Below are positions 44,528 to 52,932 of a stretch of DNA of 64,000 nucleotides, in pieces; position 1 is the stretch's first letter, and the number at the start of each line of letters is the position of its first letter. This stretch comes from Pseudomonadota bacterium (GTDB taxonomy: Bacteria; Pseudomonadota; Gammaproteobacteria; Burkholderiales; Rhodocyclaceae): contig JAGTRU010000008.1 of assembly GCA_018261905.1 (NCBI GenBank), positions 52,882 to 116,881 on the forward strand, given 5' to 3'. A program made the position numbers and the translations under genes. The notes beneath the pieces were generated by a model that searched no databases, had not been told where the DNA came from, and was given only the letters and a program-made list of their open reading frames with translations.

Positions 44528-44604
44528 TGGTGCGCCCGACTGAATTCGAATCAGTGACCCCTGCCTTCGGAGGGCAGTACTCTATCCAGCTGAGCTACGG
44601 GCGC
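44528..44604 (-). tRNA. tRNA-Arg (anticodon CCG)
   Basis: A 77-base cloverleaf on the minus strand: acceptor GCGCCCG pairs with CGGGCGC, discriminator A and an encoded CCA end (44528-44530). The anticodon loop CTCCGAA between CTGCC and GGCAG gives anticodon CCG, reading the codon CGG. The T loop has TTCGAAT. The D arm GCTCAGCTGGATAGAGT is normal. Confidence 0.96.
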
Positions 44605-44701
44605 ATCGGAGGTCGGATTCTACCTTTTGCCAAGGCTTGCGTCCATGCTATCAAAGCCAATAAGCTGTAGGCCTTTGGTGATATGACAAGAAAGTCTTGG
44701 C

Positions 44702-45571
44702 GTGCCGCACGAAAAAAACTACGAACTCTCCCACGACGATGTCCAGAAAGTGATGTCCAGCATCGATATTCCGGCCTGCCCGAGCGTGGTGCTGGATGCG
44801 ATGAAGGAGGCCCAGAAGGATGAGCCGGATATCAACCGGCTGGCCGGGATCATCATCAACGATGCCGGGCTGTCGGCGGCTACCCTCAAACTGGCCAATT
44901 CGCCGCTGTACGGTGCCAGTACCCGGCTCTCCAGCGTCCGCCGGGCAGTCGAGCGCCTGGGCACGAAGAATATCGTCTGCGTCGTGGTCGCCGTCGCCCT
45001 GCGCGCCAGTGTGACCGGCCTGCCGGCGGTCTGGCTGGAGCAGTTCTGGCAGCGCACCACCTTGCTCGCCGTCGTCGCCAGCCTGATCGCCCGGCGCCAG
45101 TACGGGATTTCGCCGGATGCCGTGTACACTTACTCGCTGTTCCACAATGCCGCCATTCCGCTGATGATGCGCCGCTTCCCGAATTACGGCGAAGTGCTGG
45201 AAACAGCCCGCCGCGAGGGCTCGATGCTGGTCAAGGCGGAGGGCGATTTTTTTCCCTGCACGCATCCGGTCATTGGTTCGCTGCTCGTCCGCAACTGGGG
45301 CCTGCCCACCATCCTCGGCCAAGCCATCCGCTTTCACCATGAAGAGGAAGCCTACGATCTGCCGGATGCCACGCTGCCCGGTGGCGCGCTGTCGCTGATC
45401 GCCGTCACCCAGGTGGCGGAACGCCTGCTCGCCGAATTGCTGGACGATAGCGATCTCGAAGTCGGCGAACAACTGTTCGCCAAAGCCCTGGTCTACCTGG
45501 CCATCACCGAAGGCGACCTCGACGACCTGCGGACACGGATCGCCGATGCGGTTGCCGAAAACGGCGACTAG
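44702..45571 (+). CDS. HDOD domain signalling protein
   Basis: A 289-residue protein with the classic HDOD opening IDIPACPSVVLDAMKEAQ, then IINDAGLSAATLKLANSPLYG, RLSSVRRAVERLGTKNI and a helical second half with AIRFHHEEEAYDLP. HDOD proteins lack metal-dependent hydrolase activity and mediate protein contacts in signalling. The start is GTG 44702; no strong ribosome-binding site is visible. It stands alone between tRNA-Arg and the NlpC/P60 gene read towards it. Confidence 0.88.
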   Translation: MPHEKNYELSHDDVQKVMSSIDIPACPSVVLDAMKEAQKDEPDINRLAGIIINDAGLSAATLKLANSPLYGASTRLSSVRRAVERLGTKNIVCVVVAVALRASVTGLPAVWLEQFWQRTTLLAVVASLIARRQYGISPDAVYTYSLFHNAAIPLMMRRFPNYGEVLETARREGSMLVKAEGDFFPCTHPVIGSLLVRNWGLPTILGQAIRFHHEEEAYDLPDATLPGGALSLIAVTQVAERLLAELLDDSDLEVGEQLFAKALVYLAITEGDLDDLRTRIADAVAENGD

Positions 45572-45577
45572 CCGGGT

Positions 45578-46078
45578 TCAGTCGACAAAGCTGCGCGCCG
45601 CCTCGAAGCGCTGGGCGTAGTAGGTGTCGCTCAGGCGGTCGATGCGCACCCGGCCATTGGTCGATGGGGCATGCACGAAACGGGCGTCGCCGAGATAGAT
45701 GCCGACATGCGAAAACGAACGTTGGCGGGTATTGAAAAAGACCAGATCGCCCGGCCGCAACAGATGGCGCTCGATCGGCCGGCCGCGCCGGGCGAGATCG
45801 GCGGCGCTCCCTTGAACCTTGAGGCCGAGGGCCTGGCCATAGACATAACTGACCATGCCGCTGCAGTCGAGACCGGCCTCCGGGTTCTTGCCGCCGAAGC
45901 GGTAGCCGGTATCGATCAAGCCCAGCGCGAAGAGCGCCACTTCGTTGCCCTTCTCGCTGACCGGCAAGGGGGCTTGCGTTATAGTTTCCGTCGACGCCGA
46001 CCGACGCGGCACCTGACTGCCGCAAGCGGCGAGGAGCAGCGCGATGAGCACGGCGGGAAGCAGGACGGGGACGCGCAT
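45578..46078 (-). CDS. NlpC/P60 cell-wall endopeptidase lipoprotein
   Basis: A 166-residue lipoprotein of the NlpC/P60 family, which cleaves peptidoglycan stem peptides. The lipobox LAAC has acylated Cys19. The catalytic triad is visible as Cys72 (LDCSGMV), His124 (SFSHVGIYLG) and His136 (FVHAPS). The length matches Spr/NlpC-like single-domain enzymes. It ends six bases after the convergent HDOD gene stop. Confidence 0.93.
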   Translation of the reverse strand: MRVPVLLPAVLIALLLAACGSQVPRRSASTETITQAPLPVSEKGNEVALFALGLIDTGYRFGGKNPEAGLDCSGMVSYVYGQALGLKVQGSAADLARRGRPIERHLLRPGDLVFFNTRQRSFSHVGIYLGDARFVHAPSTNGRVRIDRLSDTYYAQRFEAARSFVD

Positions 46079-46141
46079 TGATTTAAGGTGTTTTCTGCGA
46101 ACAGACCATAACTTACCGTTTTTACAGGATTTTTCAAGACC

Positions 46142-47596
46142 ATGAAGCTACAGAACGGACAATTGCTGCGGACCGCCAACTACATCGCCGGCCAGTGGTG
46201 CGCGGCCGATGACCAGAGCACGTTCAGCATCGTCAATCCGGCCAACGGCCAGATTCTGGCCGCCGTGCCGTGCTGCGGCGCCGCTGAAACGCGCCGCGCC
46301 ATCGCCGCTGCCGAGGCCGCCTGGCCGGCCTGGCGGGCGCTTACCGCGCAACAGCGGGGACGCCTGTTGCAGGCCTGGTACCGGCTGATCCTCGACCATA
46401 CCGAGGACCTCGCGCAACTGGTCACCGCCGAAGGCGGCAAGCCGCTGGCCGAAGCCCGGGGCGAAGTCGGCTACGGCGCCTCCTTCGTCGAGTGGTTCGC
46501 GGAAGAAGGCAAGCGCAGCTACGGCGAGAGCATTCCCAGCCCCAATGCCGACAAGCGCCTGCTGGTCATCAAACAGCCGATCGGCGTCTGCGCGGCGATT
46601 ACGCCATGGAACTTCCCGCTCGCCATGATCACCCGCAAGGTGGCGCCGGCCCTCGCCGCCGGTTGCCCGGTGGTCGTCAAGCCGGCCGAGGCGACCCCGC
46701 TCACTGCCCTGGCCCTGGCGGTATTGGCTGAACAGGCCGGTTTTCCGCCCGGTGTCTTCAACGTGGTGACCGGCGACCCGGTGGCCATCGGCGGCGAATT
46801 GACCGGCAACCCGACGGTCCGAAAACTGTCCTTCACCGGTTCGACCGCCGTCGGTCGCCTGCTCATGGCGCAGTGTGCGCCGACCGTCAAGAAACTCTCG
46901 CTCGAACTGGGCGGCAACGCCCCCTTTATCGTTTTCGACGACGCCGACATCGATGCCGCGGTCGAAAGCGCCCTCATCGCCAAGTACCGCAACACCGGCC
47001 AGACCTGCGTCTGCGCCAACCGCTTCCTGGTGCAATCCGGCGTCTACGACGAATTCGCCTGCAAGTTCGCGGCCCGCGTCAAAGACTTGTCGGTCGGCCC
47101 CGGCGACCAGGCCGGCGTCGTCCAGGGACCGCTGATCAACGCCGCCGGCCGCGCCAAGGTCGAAGCCCATGTCGCCGACGCCCTCGACAAGGGCGCCCGC
47201 CTGCTCTGCGGCGGCGCGGCGCACGCGCTGGGGGGCAATTTCTTCCAGCCGACCGTACTCGCTGACGTGACGACGGCGATGCGGGTGGCGCGCGAGGAAA
47301 CCTTCGGGCCGGTGGCGCCGCTCTTTCGTTTCGACAGCGAGGCAGAAGCCATCGCCCTCGCCAACGATACCGAATTCGGCCTCGCCGCCTATTTCTTCAG
47401 CCGCGACATCAGCCGCTGCTGGCGCGTCGGCGAAGCACTGGAGTACGGCATGGTCGGCATCAATACCGGGCTGATCTCGAACGAGGTGGCGCCCTTTGGC
47501 GGCATCAAGCAATCGGGCGTCGGCCGCGAAGGCTCGAAGTACGGCATCGAGGATTACCTCGAAATCAAGTACCTTTGCTTCGACATCAAGGGCTGA
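46142..47596 (+). CDS. gabD: Succinate-semialdehyde dehydrogenase
   Basis: A 484-residue NAD(P)-dependent aldehyde dehydrogenase that turns succinate semialdehyde into succinate in 4-aminobutyrate breakdown. The active-site Glu is in LELGGNAPF, the catalytic Cys in NTGQTCVCANR, and the nucleotide-binding TPWNFPLAMI and FTGSTAVGRLLM are present. Length and motifs fit GabD. No aminotransferase gabT is adjacent, so other semialdehyde substrates remain possible. It is divergent from the NlpC/P60 gene. Confidence 0.92.
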   Translation: MKLQNGQLLRTANYIAGQWCAADDQSTFSIVNPANGQILAAVPCCGAAETRRAIAAAEAAWPAWRALTAQQRGRLLQAWYRLILDHTEDLAQLVTAEGGKPLAEARGEVGYGASFVEWFAEEGKRSYGESIPSPNADKRLLVIKQPIGVCAAITPWNFPLAMITRKVAPALAAGCPVVVKPAEATPLTALALAVLAEQAGFPPGVFNVVTGDPVAIGGELTGNPTVRKLSFTGSTAVGRLLMAQCAPTVKKLSLELGGNAPFIVFDDADIDAAVESALIAKYRNTGQTCVCANRFLVQSGVYDEFACKFAARVKDLSVGPGDQAGVVQGPLINAAGRAKVEAHVADALDKGARLLCGGAAHALGGNFFQPTVLADVTTAMRVAREETFGPVAPLFRFDSEAEAIALANDTEFGLAAYFFSRDISRCWRVGEALEYGMVGINTGLISNEVAPFGGIKQSGVGREGSKYGIEDYLEIKYLCFDIKG

Positions 47597-47671
47597 TCGG
47601 CGCCTTGGTCAGTTCGTCGGCCACACCGACCGGCCCGGGGGAGGCGGTTTGAGACGGGGAAAGACAACGCT

Positions 47672-47815
47672 TTACTTGTGGTACACCCGGCCGCCGCCGG
47701 AAGCGCCGCGCTGCGAGCTGGCCGTGTCGTCGAACATGTTCCAGCCCTGATGCTGGGCGTAAACAAACAGGGCGAGGGCCAAAGATGCCGCCAGCAGGTT
47801 GAATTTCCTGAACAT
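47672..47815 (-). CDS. 47-residue membrane-anchored or exported small protein
   Basis: A 47-residue product beginning MFRKFNLLAASLALALFVYA, which looks like a signal peptide or single membrane anchor, followed by a short polar part rich in Gly and Ser. The ATG shares its last base with the first base region of the preceding gene's stop (TGATG), so it is coupled to the DUF4178 gene. It ends the cluster DUF350 - SPFH - DUF4178. No function is known to me; it may be a small accessory of that membrane module. Confidence 0.7.
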   Translation of the reverse strand: MFRKFNLLAASLALALFVYAQHQGWNMFDDTASSQRGASGGGRVYHK

Positions 47816-49746
47816 CAGTCGTCCCCCTCCGCCTCGTCACTGCTCACCGGGGCATGGTCGCTCGCCGCCCAGCGGCGGACTTCGAAGGCGGTATGGCGGA
47901 GCCGGGTAAAGACCGGAAAGGCGGCGAGAAAGAGCAGCAGCAGCACGAAATTGGACCACCCGACGCCACCGCTCTGCACTTCCAGGCGATCGCGGACCGC
48001 CACCGGCTTTTCCGTGGCCAGATCCGGATCGACCGTCAGGTAGTAGGTGCCGGGAGGGATCGCGAGAAAGACCACGGCATCGTCGCGCTTGCCTTCCGAC
48101 CAGCTTTCGCCACCATCATTGCCGGAATAGTAGGCCACTTCCCGGGTCACTGGCCAGGCCGCGCCGGTCGTCTTGTTGACCAGGGTCAGATTGAGGGCCA
48201 GCCAGTTGTTGTCGAGCGACGTCGTATTGCGCACGGTGATTTTGCGCGGCCGGCCGCTGACCGCGAATTCGCGCGTCACCTGTTCGTCGGCGGCGCCCGG
48301 CGAGAACTCGAAATCCTGCCGGAGCAAGGTCTGGCCGCCGCCGACCAGAACCAACAAGGCCTGCGCGGCAAGGGCGAGGACGGCCAGTTTCCAGAACAGC
48401 CGGCAGATCAGGCGGTGGGTTTCGGCCCAGGGATTCGGCTGATTGGCAAACACCCCCTGCGGCTCGGGCAGTTGCCCCGGCCGCTTGAAGGCGGCGGCGA
48501 TCACCTCGGGCTCGACATAGCGGCCCAGCGACCAGTTCAGGTCATTGGCCGTCGATTCGCGCGACAGCATGAGCGGCGGGGCCACGTAATCGACCACCCG
48601 GTTGCTTTCGCCACGCCGCACCCGCCAGGTGAATTCGCCGGCCACCTGGATCACCTCGGCCGTCGCCGTCGTCGCGAAGTGGCGGAAATTCTGGGCATTC
48701 CAGCGGACATCGGCCAGTTCCATGGCGCCGCTGACGGCGGGCGGATTGCTCAGGACCTCGGCGATATTCCAGTGCCCCTGATACTCGGTCAGCCAGCGGT
48801 AGGTCGCATTCTCGGCCGCCAGCAGATATTCAGCCCAGTGCTCACTGACGCCTTCGCCCTGCCATTGTTTGACCAGGAAACCGATGACCTCAACCGCCTG
48901 GCCTTCGAGCACGCCCTTGCTACCCAAGGCCAGCCGCGCTTGATACGCCTCGTCACGCGAGCCGAGCGCTTTCGACAGAATCCGGTAATTGTCGTCGCCA
49001 CTATCGACCACGGTGCCGCAGGCGGCACAGCCGACGGCGAGAATTTCCCGGGAGCGGGCGGCCATCGGCGAAGCGCACGCCGGGCAGCGAAATACCCGGG
49101 CCTCGACGGCAGGCAGCGGGATCGCCTGGCCATGGCGCAGATTGCTCATCCGTAAGGACTTGAAATCGACCGCCGCGCCGACGAACAGCAGGGGCGGCGT
49201 GGCCGAATAATCGAGGGTGGCGAAATTCGCCCCATTGCGCAGATCGACCGCTGCCAGCGGATAGCCGGCGCCCACCGTGAACGGCAATTCGCCCTGGCCG
49301 GCAACGCATTCGGCGGTTTCGATATTGCTCACCGTCCACGGCCGGGCGGCCAGCAGGAAACGCTGGCCGATCTTCAATTCGCCAAAGGCCGGCAACTGCT
49401 CCCCGACGTACTCGACGAAAGTAAGCACATACTCACCGCCCGCCTCAGACAACCAGCCGGTGCGCATGTCGTCAAAGAGCAGGTGCCATTCGTTCCACAG
49501 GCCCTGGCTGTATTTCACCTGAAGGCGCCCGATCAGCGCGAAATGGACGCCCTGATAGCTGCCTTCGGCCCCCAGTTGGAGCGGCGAGCGGTCTTCGACC
49601 AGGGCCGCCATCTTGCCGATATCCTCGAGCGCCTGGTCGTGACGGACCAGCGTACTCTGACAATATTCGCAGACGGCAAAGATCGACGACGCCGATTTGA
49701 AAACAACCGGCGCCCCGCACGAGGGACAGGAAGCGCTGAGAGCCAC
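47815..49746 (-). CDS. DUF4178 domain zinc-ribbon membrane protein
   Basis: A 643-residue protein. The N-terminus is a zinc ribbon (CPSC near residue 8 and CEYC near 26) followed by a DUF4178 domain. A second zinc ribbon (CPAC and CAAC, about 220-245) precedes a second DUF4178 domain. A membrane segment near 450-470 leads to a beta-rich domain, and a final membrane segment lies near 605-625. The start is GTG 49746, ten bases after the SPFH gene stop. DUF4178 proteins occur with DUF350 and SPFH or PspA-type genes in membrane-stress-like clusters; the biochemical role is not established. Confidence 0.82.
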   Translation of the reverse strand: MALSASCPSCGAPVVFKSASSIFAVCEYCQSTLVRHDQALEDIGKMAALVEDRSPLQLGAEGSYQGVHFALIGRLQVKYSQGLWNEWHLLFDDMRTGWLSEAGGEYVLTFVEYVGEQLPAFGELKIGQRFLLAARPWTVSNIETAECVAGQGELPFTVGAGYPLAAVDLRNGANFATLDYSATPPLLFVGAAVDFKSLRMSNLRHGQAIPLPAVEARVFRCPACASPMAARSREILAVGCAACGTVVDSGDDNYRILSKALGSRDEAYQARLALGSKGVLEGQAVEVIGFLVKQWQGEGVSEHWAEYLLAAENATYRWLTEYQGHWNIAEVLSNPPAVSGAMELADVRWNAQNFRHFATTATAEVIQVAGEFTWRVRRGESNRVVDYVAPPLMLSRESTANDLNWSLGRYVEPEVIAAAFKRPGQLPEPQGVFANQPNPWAETHRLICRLFWKLAVLALAAQALLVLVGGGQTLLRQDFEFSPGAADEQVTREFAVSGRPRKITVRNTTSLDNNWLALNLTLVNKTTGAAWPVTREVAYYSGNDGGESWSEGKRDDAVVFLAIPPGTYYLTVDPDLATEKPVAVRDRLEVQSGGVGWSNFVLLLLFLAAFPVFTRLRHTAFEVRRWAASDHAPVSSDEAEGDD

Positions 49747-49756
49747 AGGCCCGGGG

Positions 49757-50773
49757 TCAGGTCAGTTTTTTCAGCAGCTCGGCTTTCTTGGCGTCGAATT
49801 CTTCCTGGCTGAGAATACCCTTGCCGACCAGGCCGTGCAGCTTCTCCAGGGTTGCCACCACTTCGTCGGCCGCCACCGTGCCGGCCGCGGGGAGGCCGGC
49901 TGCCGCCGGCTGCACGGCTTGCCCGATGGCCTGCCCCATGACCTGGCCGAAGCCCAGCCCGGCGCCCAGACCGACCCCCATGCCGGCCAGCCCGCCTTCG
50001 TTCTTCGCCGCATCGGGAATGCTGTTGGCAACCTGATACTGGGTATAGCGCTGCATGTCGCCGATCATGTTCATGCTGATCCGCTGGTCGAGAATTTTCT
50101 GCAATTCTTCCGGCAGCGAAAGATTCTGGACGACCAGCGAATCGAGATTCAAGCCGAAATCGGCAAAGACCGGCTGCATCTTGGCCAGCATCGCCTGGCC
50201 GAATTCATCCTGGTTGGCCGCCATGTCGATGAAGGAAATCCCCGACTCGGCGAACAGGTCGGTCATCCCGGCGACCATGGTATTGCGCAACTGGCCTTCG
50301 AGTTCCTCGCGGCCATAGGCCTCGCGGGTGCCGGAAATCTTCTGGTAGAAGGTCTTGGCGTCGGTCAGGTGATAGGAATAGATGCCGAAGGCGCGCAGGC
50401 GGACGACGCCGAATTCCTTGTCGCGGATGGTGATCGGGTTCGGCGTGCCCCATTTCTGGTCGAGCTGGGTACGAGTTGAGAAGAAATAGACGTCGGACTT
50501 GAACGGGGATTCGAACAGCTTGTCCCAGTTTTTCAGGTAGGTCAGGACCGGCAGGGTCTGCGTCGTCAGCTTGTACAGGCCGGGCTTGAAGACGTCGGCC
50601 ACGGTGCCCTCATTGACGAAGAGGGCCAGTTGCGAATCGCGCACGGTCAGGCTGGCGCCGTTCTGGATTTCCATTTCCTCCATCGGGAAACGCCAGGCCA
50701 GGGTGCCGTCGGCCTCCTCCGTCCATTGCAGGATGTCGATAAACTGTTTCTTGATAAAGTCCATCAAAGCCAT
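49757..50773 (-). CDS. SPFH-domain protein with C-terminal SHOCT domain
   Basis: A 338-residue protein of the SPFH/virion-core-like family. The SPFH part (about 20-230) includes LPVLTYLKNWDKLFESPFKSDVYFFS; a glycine/alanine-rich hinge (about 265-295, GMGVGLGAGLGFG) follows, and the end (about 305-338, LEKLHGLVGKGILSQEEFDAKKAELL) is a SHOCT domain. The ATG at 50773 has an AGGAGG ribosome-binding site five bases upstream. SPFH proteins form membrane microdomain scaffolds, and SHOCT tails are found in several envelope-stress proteins. It is the middle gene of the DUF350-SPFH-DUF4178 operon. Confidence 0.87.
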   Translation of the reverse strand: MALMDFIKKQFIDILQWTEEADGTLAWRFPMEEMEIQNGASLTVRDSQLALFVNEGTVADVFKPGLYKLTTQTLPVLTYLKNWDKLFESPFKSDVYFFSTRTQLDQKWGTPNPITIRDKEFGVVRLRAFGIYSYHLTDAKTFYQKISGTREAYGREELEGQLRNTMVAGMTDLFAESGISFIDMAANQDEFGQAMLAKMQPVFADFGLNLDSLVVQNLSLPEELQKILDQRISMNMIGDMQRYTQYQVANSIPDAAKNEGGLAGMGVGLGAGLGFGQVMGQAIGQAVQPAAAGLPAAGTVAADEVVATLEKLHGLVGKGILSQEEFDAKKAELLKKLT

Positions 50774-50789
50774 AAAACCTCCTGGAAAA

Positions 50790-51191
50790 TCAGACGATGC
50801 AGCCAGCATTGAGAATGCCGACCGCGACCGACAACAAGGCGAGGAAAATACCCGCGGCAAGGCGCCCCTGGGAAATGCTTTCGTTGATCCTGGGCAGTGC
50901 CAGGCGGGCGGCAACGAAGACCAGCAACTGGACGATGCCGGCCACGACGCCCCAGCCGATCATCACGTACAGGTTATGGCTGGTCGCCACGGCGACGGCC
51001 AGGGGCAGCGCGAAACCGATCACCGCGCCGCCCAAGCTGACGGCCGCGGCTTCGTTGCCGGCGCGGATCAGTTTCAGTTCGCTGTAGGGAGTGATCAACA
51101 GGTACAAGACGAAAAACACGGCCAACAAGGCAATGGCCGTCGCAAAAAAACTGGCAAAGCCGGGCAGGTTGGCAATCACCGTATCGAACAT
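50790..51191 (-). CDS. DUF350 inner-membrane protein (YjfL-like)
   Basis: A 133-residue protein with four membrane segments in the DUF350 pattern; SLGGAVIGFALPLAVAVATS and AGIFLALLSVAVGILNAG are typical. The ATG at 51191 has GGAGA seven bases before it, whereas a long in-frame extension upstream is an artefact over the EAL gene. In other bacteria DUF350 proteins sit beside PspA, SPFH, DUF4178 or glutathionylspermidine-like genes. It heads the four-gene cluster. Confidence 0.87.
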   Translation of the reverse strand: MFDTVIANLPGFASFFATAIALLAVFFVLYLLITPYSELKLIRAGNEAAAVSLGGAVIGFALPLAVAVATSHNLYVMIGWGVVAGIVQLLVFVAARLALPRINESISQGRLAAGIFLALLSVAVGILNAGCIV

Positions 51192-51243
51192 AAGATCTCC
51201 CTTCGGGTCGGCGCCACGGCGCAAGGCCGCACCACTACCCGTG

Positions 51244-52932
51244 TCACGACAGACGCGCCTGATACCAGGCGACAAATTCATCCAGCGGCAGCGGCTTTGC
51301 ATACAGGAAACCCTGCATCCGATTGCATCCCAACTGCCGCAACTGTGCGACCTGCGCCGCTTCCTCGACGCCCTCGGCAAGGGGCAACATTTCGAGGTCC
51401 CAGGCCAGATCGATGATAGTCCGCACAATACGCAAATGTTCTTCGGAGGTCGACATGGCGATGACAAACGAGCGATCGATCTTGATTTCGTCGACCGGCA
51501 AATTGACTAGGTAACTGAGCGACGAATAGCCGGTGCCGAAGTCGTCGAGCGCCAGCCGGAAACCGAGGGCGCGCAATTGCCGCATGCTGTCCAGGCAACG
51601 TACCGGATCGTCGAGCATCGCCGACTCGGTCAATTCGATGGTGAAACGGCTGCCCGGCACCTGCCAGGTTTCCAGACGTTGGGCGAACATCTCCGGCAGG
51701 TCCCGATCGAGCAAATCGGCCGCCGTCAGGTTGATCGACAGAGAAATCTCGATACCCAGCGCGCTGAGTTCGGTCGCCGCATGCAGGGAAAAGCGGATCA
51801 GCCAGTCGGTAAATAAATGTCTCCAGCCATTTTCCTCGATCATCTCGATCGCCAGTTGCGGCGGCACCCACTCGCCATTCTCGCGCTGCCAGCGGAGCAG
51901 CAATTCGCCCCCCGTGCACTCGCCGGACGAGGCATCCACCTGGGGCTGGATAAAGCAGTTCAAGGTCTCGTAATGCAAGGCCTGGCGAAGTTCTTCGGCC
52001 ATCGCGAAGCGCCGTTGCCAGGCCTCGCGCATGACCGGCAGAAACCAGTTGAAACCCTCGCGGGCCGGCAGCAATTCCCAGCGCGCCAGGCGTGCCGCAT
52101 GCAGGATGGATTCGGCATCGGCCCCATGTTCGGGCAGCATCGCAGCGCCCAGCGTCGCCTCAAGCGGCATGCTGCGGCCACTGAGCAGGCTGAACGGGTT
52201 GGCAAACACCCGCTGGATATGCGCCGCGGCCAGCGTCGGCTGCGCCATCGAGTGAATCTCCGGGAGGACCAGCAGCCACTCCCCTTCCCGCCCGGCAAAG
52301 ATCAAATCCTGCGGCCGCAGCAACTGGCGCAGGCGTTCGAACAGGAGGCTGGGCAGGGTTTGTAGATCGCTCACCGCGAGATGCCCGAAATGGTTGCGAT
52401 TGGCCAAGACCAGCGACAGCACGGCGGCCGGTTCGCCAAGCGCGAATTGCTGGCGCAGGAAATGCAGGGCGGCCAGTTCGCCGGGAATCCCGGCCTCGCT
52501 GCTCCGCGTCTCCTCCTCGAATTCGATGGCGGCGCTGATCGCGGCCAAAACGGCCCGCCGCAACAACGCGAAAAGGTCGAAAGAGACGCGCGAAATCGGG
52601 GCGGAACCGGCGAACAGGCGATGCTCGCAGGATTCGACGAGGCGAAAGAAAAATGCCTGGGTTTCGCTCAGCGAAAAACCCCGCCCGTGCAACGCATGCC
52701 AGGCCTGCAGCCATGACTGCTGCCAGCCGACCTCGCCGAGCGAGGCGACCAGCCCGCCGGCAACCGTGGCGAACTCGGCGATGGCCGGATCAGCGGACTC
52801 TTCGGCCAGCACCTGAGCCACGGCGGCCTGCCAGGTGGGAACGAGGGCCGCCAGCGAGGCCAATTCTTCGTCACCCAGTCCGTAGGTCAGTAAATCCAGG
52901 TAGCTGTCGGAACTAACCGAGGTAGTAGTCAT
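51244..52932 (-). CDS. EAL domain cyclic-di-GMP phosphodiesterase with degenerate GGDEF
   Basis: A 562-residue protein. The N-terminal 150 residues are helical, the middle (about 190-330) resembles a degenerate GGDEF without the active-site motif, and the EAL domain follows. Catalytic residues look intact although the motif is ELL instead of EAL (GGELLLRW): Asn in SINLTAADL, Glu in ELTES, DDFGTGYSS, DEIKIDRSF, AEGVEE and QGFLYAKPL. It is predicted to hydrolyse cyclic di-GMP to pGpG. The ATG lies 20 bases inside the 3' end of the HD-GYP gene, so the two are one operon. Confidence 0.9.
   Translation of the reverse strand: MTTTSVSSDSYLDLLTYGLGDEELASLAALVPTWQAAVAQVLAEESADPAIAEFATVAGGLVASLGEVGWQQSWLQAWHALHGRGFSLSETQAFFFRLVESCEHRLFAGSAPISRVSFDLFALLRRAVLAAISAAIEFEEETRSSEAGIPGELAALHFLRQQFALGEPAAVLSLVLANRNHFGHLAVSDLQTLPSLLFERLRQLLRPQDLIFAGREGEWLLVLPEIHSMAQPTLAAAHIQRVFANPFSLLSGRSMPLEATLGAAMLPEHGADAESILHAARLARWELLPAREGFNWFLPVMREAWQRRFAMAEELRQALHYETLNCFIQPQVDASSGECTGGELLLRWQRENGEWVPPQLAIEMIEENGWRHLFTDWLIRFSLHAATELSALGIEISLSINLTAADLLDRDLPEMFAQRLETWQVPGSRFTIELTESAMLDDPVRCLDSMRQLRALGFRLALDDFGTGYSSLSYLVNLPVDEIKIDRSFVIAMSTSEEHLRIVRTIIDLAWDLEMLPLAEGVEEAAQVAQLRQLGCNRMQGFLYAKPLPLDEFVAWYQARLS

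Noticed and set aside
44266..44670. A 134-residue frame on the plus strand ending near 44670
   Set aside because: Its central part ([22 protein letters not shown]) is the translation of the complement of tRNA-Arg, a well-known false gene pattern.
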